A program made the position numbers and the translations under genes. From the NCBI RefSeq assembly GCF_000001735.4, contig NC_003070.9, forward strand, positions 20,569,971 to 20,633,970: DNA of 64,000 bases. The letters run 5' to 3'. Shown piece by piece: positions 60,706-64,000 of the stretch. The stretch's first letter is position 1. Every line of letters starts with the position of its first letter. The notes under the pieces are model-generated. The model saw only the letters and a list, made by a program, of their open reading frames with translations. It was not told where the DNA came from and ran no database searches. This DNA is from Arabidopsis thaliana (taxonomy: Eukaryota; Streptophyta; Magnoliopsida; Brassicales; Brassicaceae).

Positions 60706-62725
60706 ATGAGGGGAAGGAGCTACACTCCGTCACCACCTAGGGGTTATGGGAGGAGGGGTCGAAGCCCAAGCCCTAGAGGCCGATATGGAGGTCGTAGCAG
60801 GGACCTCCCGACCAGTCTTTTGGTTCGCAATCTACGCCATGATTGCAGGTACATACTTTTGACTTCTCTATTATTTTCTTCAGCCATTGTGGATGATGTT
60901 ATTGTTTGCACACCTCTTAAGCAAGAAGACTTGACACCTCTTAGCATATTTTGGCATGATGTTCTCTTATCTTTACTGTAAAGGTTTTCAAAAAGTTGAC
61001 GTCAATGTATCTTCATTTCTTGGCTTTTAGCAAATTGTAATTCTCTTCTTACTCCTTGTCCTTTTCTTCAGGCAAGAAGATCTCAGGAAGTCGTTTGAGC
61101 AGTTTGGTCCTGTCAAGGACATTTACCTGCCAAGGGATTATTATACCGGGTGAGCATGTTTTGTAAATAGGACAACCAACACTTGATTTTTACTTATGTT
61201 CTGATTAGAAAATATCCCTATTTTCACATCTTCTTTCTTGATTTGTTTACTACGTTTATCTGCCTTTCCTTTTTCTTTCGGTCATCTCTTTGTGTCTTCT
61301 CATGGATACTAGGGCCTTATGAGAATCTTCTTAAAAACTGATTTCATAAATTAAATTTAGGCTCCATATTTTTCAGATAGTAATTTTCTGTGACATGACA
61401 ATAGACAGTGAGCATACTTGTGGTCTTAAACCACTAGTTTTCGGTGTCGTTAGGTGGATTAGTCGTTTAGAATTTAGTACCTGGTGAGACCTCATAGTTT
61501 TTAGTCGCTTAAGGAAAAGGATACATGATGATATGTTCCATGTCTGAACACACTATGAGTGAGTTAATTGAAGTTGTTGAGGTTTAGCAGTGAATCTAAA
61601 GAATTGAAGACATCAAAGAAGTAATTAGAGTTCTTATGAAGATGTTCTATATGGTAGTGAAGAATTGAAGTGAAGTTGAGTTTGTATTCTATGTGAAGAT
61701 GAATCAAGTCTTCAAGAAGTCATCTTTGTACTGACACTTGCAAGGCTAGCAGGCAAGTGCTTGCTTTTTTCATGTTTACTGATATCTTCGGTTGCAGGGG
61801 ATCATATCGCCAGTTGTCCTTCAACAGGATTGTTATAAAGTGGTACATCTTCCTCGCCATTTTGTATGTTTGGTTTCTAGTCTGAGATCTTTTTGTTCTA
61901 CATTTTGAATGCAGAGATCCGCGAGGGTTTGGGTTCGTTCAATTTATGGACCCTGCTGATGCTGCTGATGCAAAACATCACATGGATGGTTATCTTCTTC
62001 TTGGCCGTGAGTTGACTGTCGTGTTTGCAGAAGAGAACAGAAAGAAACCGACTGAAATGAGAGCAAGGGAGCGTGGTGGAGGAAGGTGCATGAATCTTTC
62101 TCTTTTTGAACTATTTTGGTTATTGTCAAATATCAAAAACTCAATATTTAACATCTTTTTTTGGTTCGTTGGAGCAGCAGATTTCGGGATAGAAGACGTA
62201 CTCCACCTCGTTACTACTCTCGCTCTCGTTCTCCTCCCCCTCGACGTGGTAGATCTCGGTCACGGAGCGGTGACTATTATTCTCCTCCCCCTAGAAGACA
62301 TCACCCAAGGTTTCTATATGTTTCTGTCTAAGCTCAATTACAAACTTCTCCACGCTTGTATGCTCACTGTCTATTGTCACAGATCTATCTCGCCCAGGGA
62401 AGAGCGATATGATGGGAGGAGGTCATACTCGCGCTCACCTGCCTCTGATGGCTCAAGGGGTCGCAGTTTAACTCCAGTCAGAGGTAAGAGCCGCAGCTTA
62501 AGCCCCAGCCCTAGAAGAAGCATAAGCCGTAGCCCAAGAAGAAGCAGGAGCCCAAGCCCAAAAAGAAATAGGAGCGTTAGCCCAAGAAGAAGCATAAGCC
62601 GTAGCCCTAGAAGAAGCAGGAGTCCGAGGAGAAGCAGAAGAAGCTACACTCCTGAACCCGCCAGAAGCAGGAGCCAAAGCCCGCATGGGGGCCAGTATGA
62701 CGAAGACCGTTCACCAAGCCAGTGA
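60706..62725 (+). CDS. SCL33: SC35-like splicing factor (SR protein)
   Basis: Exons 60706-60848, 61072-61149, 61915-62085, 62181-62309, 62383-62725 give 287 residues. Short charged N-terminal extension (SYTPSPPRGYGRRGRSPSPR) typical of the plant SCL subfamily, then one RRM: RNP2 TSLLVRNLRHDC, FEQFGPVKDIYLPRDYYTG, RNP1 RGFGFVQFMD. After the RRM come REELTVVF-like and EENRKKP blocks and a long RS domain with SPRRSRSPS repeats. Nuclear speckle protein that defines splice sites. Intron 2 (61150-61914, 765 bp) is unusually long and GAAG-rich; members of this subfamily autoregulate by alternative splicing of such an intron. Confidence 0.97.
61570..61719 (+). promoter_or_regulatory. SCL33: GAAG-rich segment in SCL33 long intron
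   Basis: Nine GAAG tetramers in 150 bp: 61570, 61606, 61618, 61638, 61659, 61667, 61672, 61695 and 61716. GAAG repeats in this intron have been reported as a site through which SCL33 controls its own alternative splicing; the segment has the base composition of an exon in an otherwise T-rich intron. Confidence 0.7.
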
Positions 62726-62917
62726 TTGATTCGTCACTCTTTTGCTAGTCTTCTCTAGATTATGGTTGTGTCTTGTACCCTTATCCTAAGACGAAGTTAA
62801 GATGATACTGAAAAGCCGAGAACTTTATGTTTTGGGTTTTTATGTTTTGATCTATGGAACATGTGGGGAACATGGTACTGTTATTATAAGTTCTTTAAGA
62901 TATAATCTGAGGTTATT
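62726..62917. other. SCL33 3' UTR
   Basis: T-rich 3' region after the stop; no further feature. Confidence 0.5.
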
Positions 62918-63229
62918 ATGATAGTTGCAACATTGGTCAACCACACAAGGAGCTCATGGAGGAAGCTTTTTGGATTACTTGCGAATATATCAGCTCTAGT
63001 TTTTGTTATCCGTCGTATCAACCAAAGCATTTTCAAGAGATCCATTAATCACATCAAAAGCCGCGTTTTGGATATGTTGCACTGGGCGGAAGACGGATGG
63101 CTTCGCCGTCGTTTTGAACATGTCATCGTTTTGGTAATACTAACGTTAATTGCTATTCTGAATAGAATTGGTTTCTTTGATGAATCAAGAACTCAGCAGA
63201 GCCAAAGAGTATGGTCCGATGTTAACTGA
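62918..63229 (+). CDS. Possible small membrane protein, 103 aa
   Basis: Open frame of 103 residues beginning MIVATLVNHTRSSWRKLFGL. Two hydrophobic segments are visible: FGLLANISALVFVI (about 18-31) and HVIVLVILTLIAILNRIGFF (about 67-86), joined by a basic stretch (RRINQSIFKRSINHIKSR) with Trp/Glu/Asp (HWAEDGWLRRRF). Codon use is mixed and not simply AT translation, and the length in an AT-rich 3' region makes chance less likely. It lies 192 bp after the SCL33 stop and 171 bp before the AAE18 start on the same strand, tight for an independent gene. No family recognised. Confidence 0.4.
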   Translation: MIVATLVNHTRSSWRKLFGLLANISALVFVIRRINQSIFKRSINHIKSRVLDMLHWAEDGWLRRRFEHVIVLVILTLIAILNRIGFFDESRTQQSQRVWSDVN

Positions 63230-63400
63230 GGAGTTGGGTTTTCTTCATAAAGATGAGACCTTTTCTGTTTTAAAAGCAAAACAAATCGCCATTTGGAGCA
63301 TTCTCGTCCACCGAATCTACCTACCAGTCTACCACCATTGACAAGCTTTAAACTTTAAACTATAAAAAAGGCAACAACTTGTATAGAGAGATAGAAAGAG

Positions 63401-64000
63401 ATGTGGAAGAGCATAGGCGAATTGAGTTGCGATGATTATGTCAAAGCTGGGTTGACTTTGGAAGACGCCAAGGAATTTGACAAATTGGTGAGCGATGTGA
63501 TTACAAAGGCTATAGAGACTGATCCAAGAGATCAATGGAAAGCTTTGGTAGATGAGAGTGTGCTTAAGCCATGGCATCCACATCCTCTGCATCAGCTTCT
63601 CTACTACTCTGTCTATTCAAACTGGGACTCCTCTGTTCATGGCCCTCCTCTCTATTGGTTTCCTTCTCTGTGCGTTTCATGAACTTGTTCGAAATTCTGA
63701 TATTTATCTGTAAAATACAGCTGATTGTCTGTTCAATTTCTTCTTTGTGTGTGTTTAGATCTCAGTCAAAGTCCACCAATCTGGGGAAGCTGATGGAATA
63801 TCACGGACCAAGACTTCTTGGTCCTTCATACAAGAACCCTCTTGAAAGTTTTGAACTTTTCCGGAGATTCTCAGTTGAACACCCTGAAGTAAGCATCAAC
63901 GTTGAATGTTGTCGAGCAAAAGAATCTTTGTCGCAGCTCTGGTTTGGTCTAATGTAAACATCATTTTCAGGTTTATTGGTCATTTGTTATCGATGAGCTT
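63401..64000 (+). CDS. AAE18: Acyl-activating enzyme, N-terminal part
   Basis: Exons 63401-63669, 63759-63888 and 63971 to beyond the window; 143 residues visible. The start [27 protein letters not shown] is an N-terminal region typical of the acetyl-CoA synthetase-like plant AAE17/AAE18 pair, followed by [23 protein letters not shown] and [17 protein letters not shown], the block before the adenylate-forming domain. The ATP/AMP-binding and C-terminal parts lie outside, so catalytic motifs cannot be checked. I recall this locus as AAE18, a peroxisomal enzyme able to activate 2,4-dichlorophenoxybutyrate; the peroxisomal signal would be at the unseen C-terminus. Confidence 0.9.

Noticed and set aside
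62377-62686. Minus-strand Leu- or Ala/Ser-rich frames antisense to the SCL33 RS domain
   Set aside because: They arise from translating the reverse complement of repeated Arg/Ser codons.

Overview
This is a plant nuclear window. By gene content, gene order and the lengths of reconstructed proteins I take it to be Arabidopsis thaliana chromosome 1, long arm, roughly loci AT1G55130 to AT1G55320. No database was consulted; locus numbers and symbols come from memory of the families and should be treated as recognition. Features supporting a plant: short AT-rich introns with GT/AG borders, plant-only families (FLX-like, DUF538, DUF716, dirigent, GPI-anchored LTP, PRA1.F, 2-oxoglutarate feruloyl-CoA hydroxylase) and telobox motifs in promoters of housekeeping genes. 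Exon models were built by hand from reading frame and splice borders.

Layout: 1-2.3 kb, 3' part of a TM9 family protein (+). 2.5-4.4 kb, chloroplast mini-RNase III (-), divergent from the DEAD-box helicase RH20 (4.7-7.2 kb, +). 8.5-9.8 kb, small membrane protein (+). 10.6-11.7 kb, FLX-like coiled-coil protein (+). 11.8-15.1 kb, no intact gene but coding-like debris and splice-like borders. 15.1-17.7 kb, phospholipase D epsilon/alpha4 (-). 18.5-19.0 kb, PRA1.F2 (+). 19.3-22.1 kb, kinase with an N-terminal USP-like domain (-). 24.6-25.7 kb, NFD6-like mitochondrial small protein (+). 26.1-26.4 kb, possible small membrane protein (-). 28.1-28.7 kb, dirigent protein (-). 31-36.2 kb, a DUF716/TMEM45 cluster: one dead copy and two live ones. 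37.2-42.3 kb, E3 ligase HUB2 (+). 44.8-46.2 kb, LTPG6 (+). 47.4-47.9 kb, DUF538 protein (+). 48.4-50.0 kb, Kelch F-box SAGL1 (-). 53.1-54.6 kb, PLAT/LH2-annotated plastid membrane protein (-). 56.2-57.4 kb, feruloyl-CoA 6'-hydroxylase F6'H2 (-). 58.2-59.5 kb, TAF7 (-). 60.1-62.7 kb, SR factor SCL33 (+). 63.4 kb to the end, start of acyl-activating enzyme AAE18 (+).

Mobile DNA is sparse but clear: a 445-bp fold-back Mutator-type MITE at 52.4-52.9 kb with an exact 10-bp target duplication, and a probable non-autonomous Helitron at 54.9-56.1 kb ending in a hairpin plus CTAG. Several introns carry local tandem duplications (mini-RNase III, HUB2, LTPG6).

The genes are mostly independent housekeeping or regulatory loci, not a pathway cluster. 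Links between neighbours are shared bidirectional promoters (mini-RNase III/RH20 and TAF7/SCL33, both with teloboxes) and local duplication (DUF716). I do not see a new defence or mobile system. The points most worth a second look are the decayed + strand locus between FLX-like and PLD, the apparent intron gain in one DUF716 copy, a GAAG-rich segment in the long SCL33 intron, a candidate 36-nt HUB2 exon, and the start codon of LTPG6.
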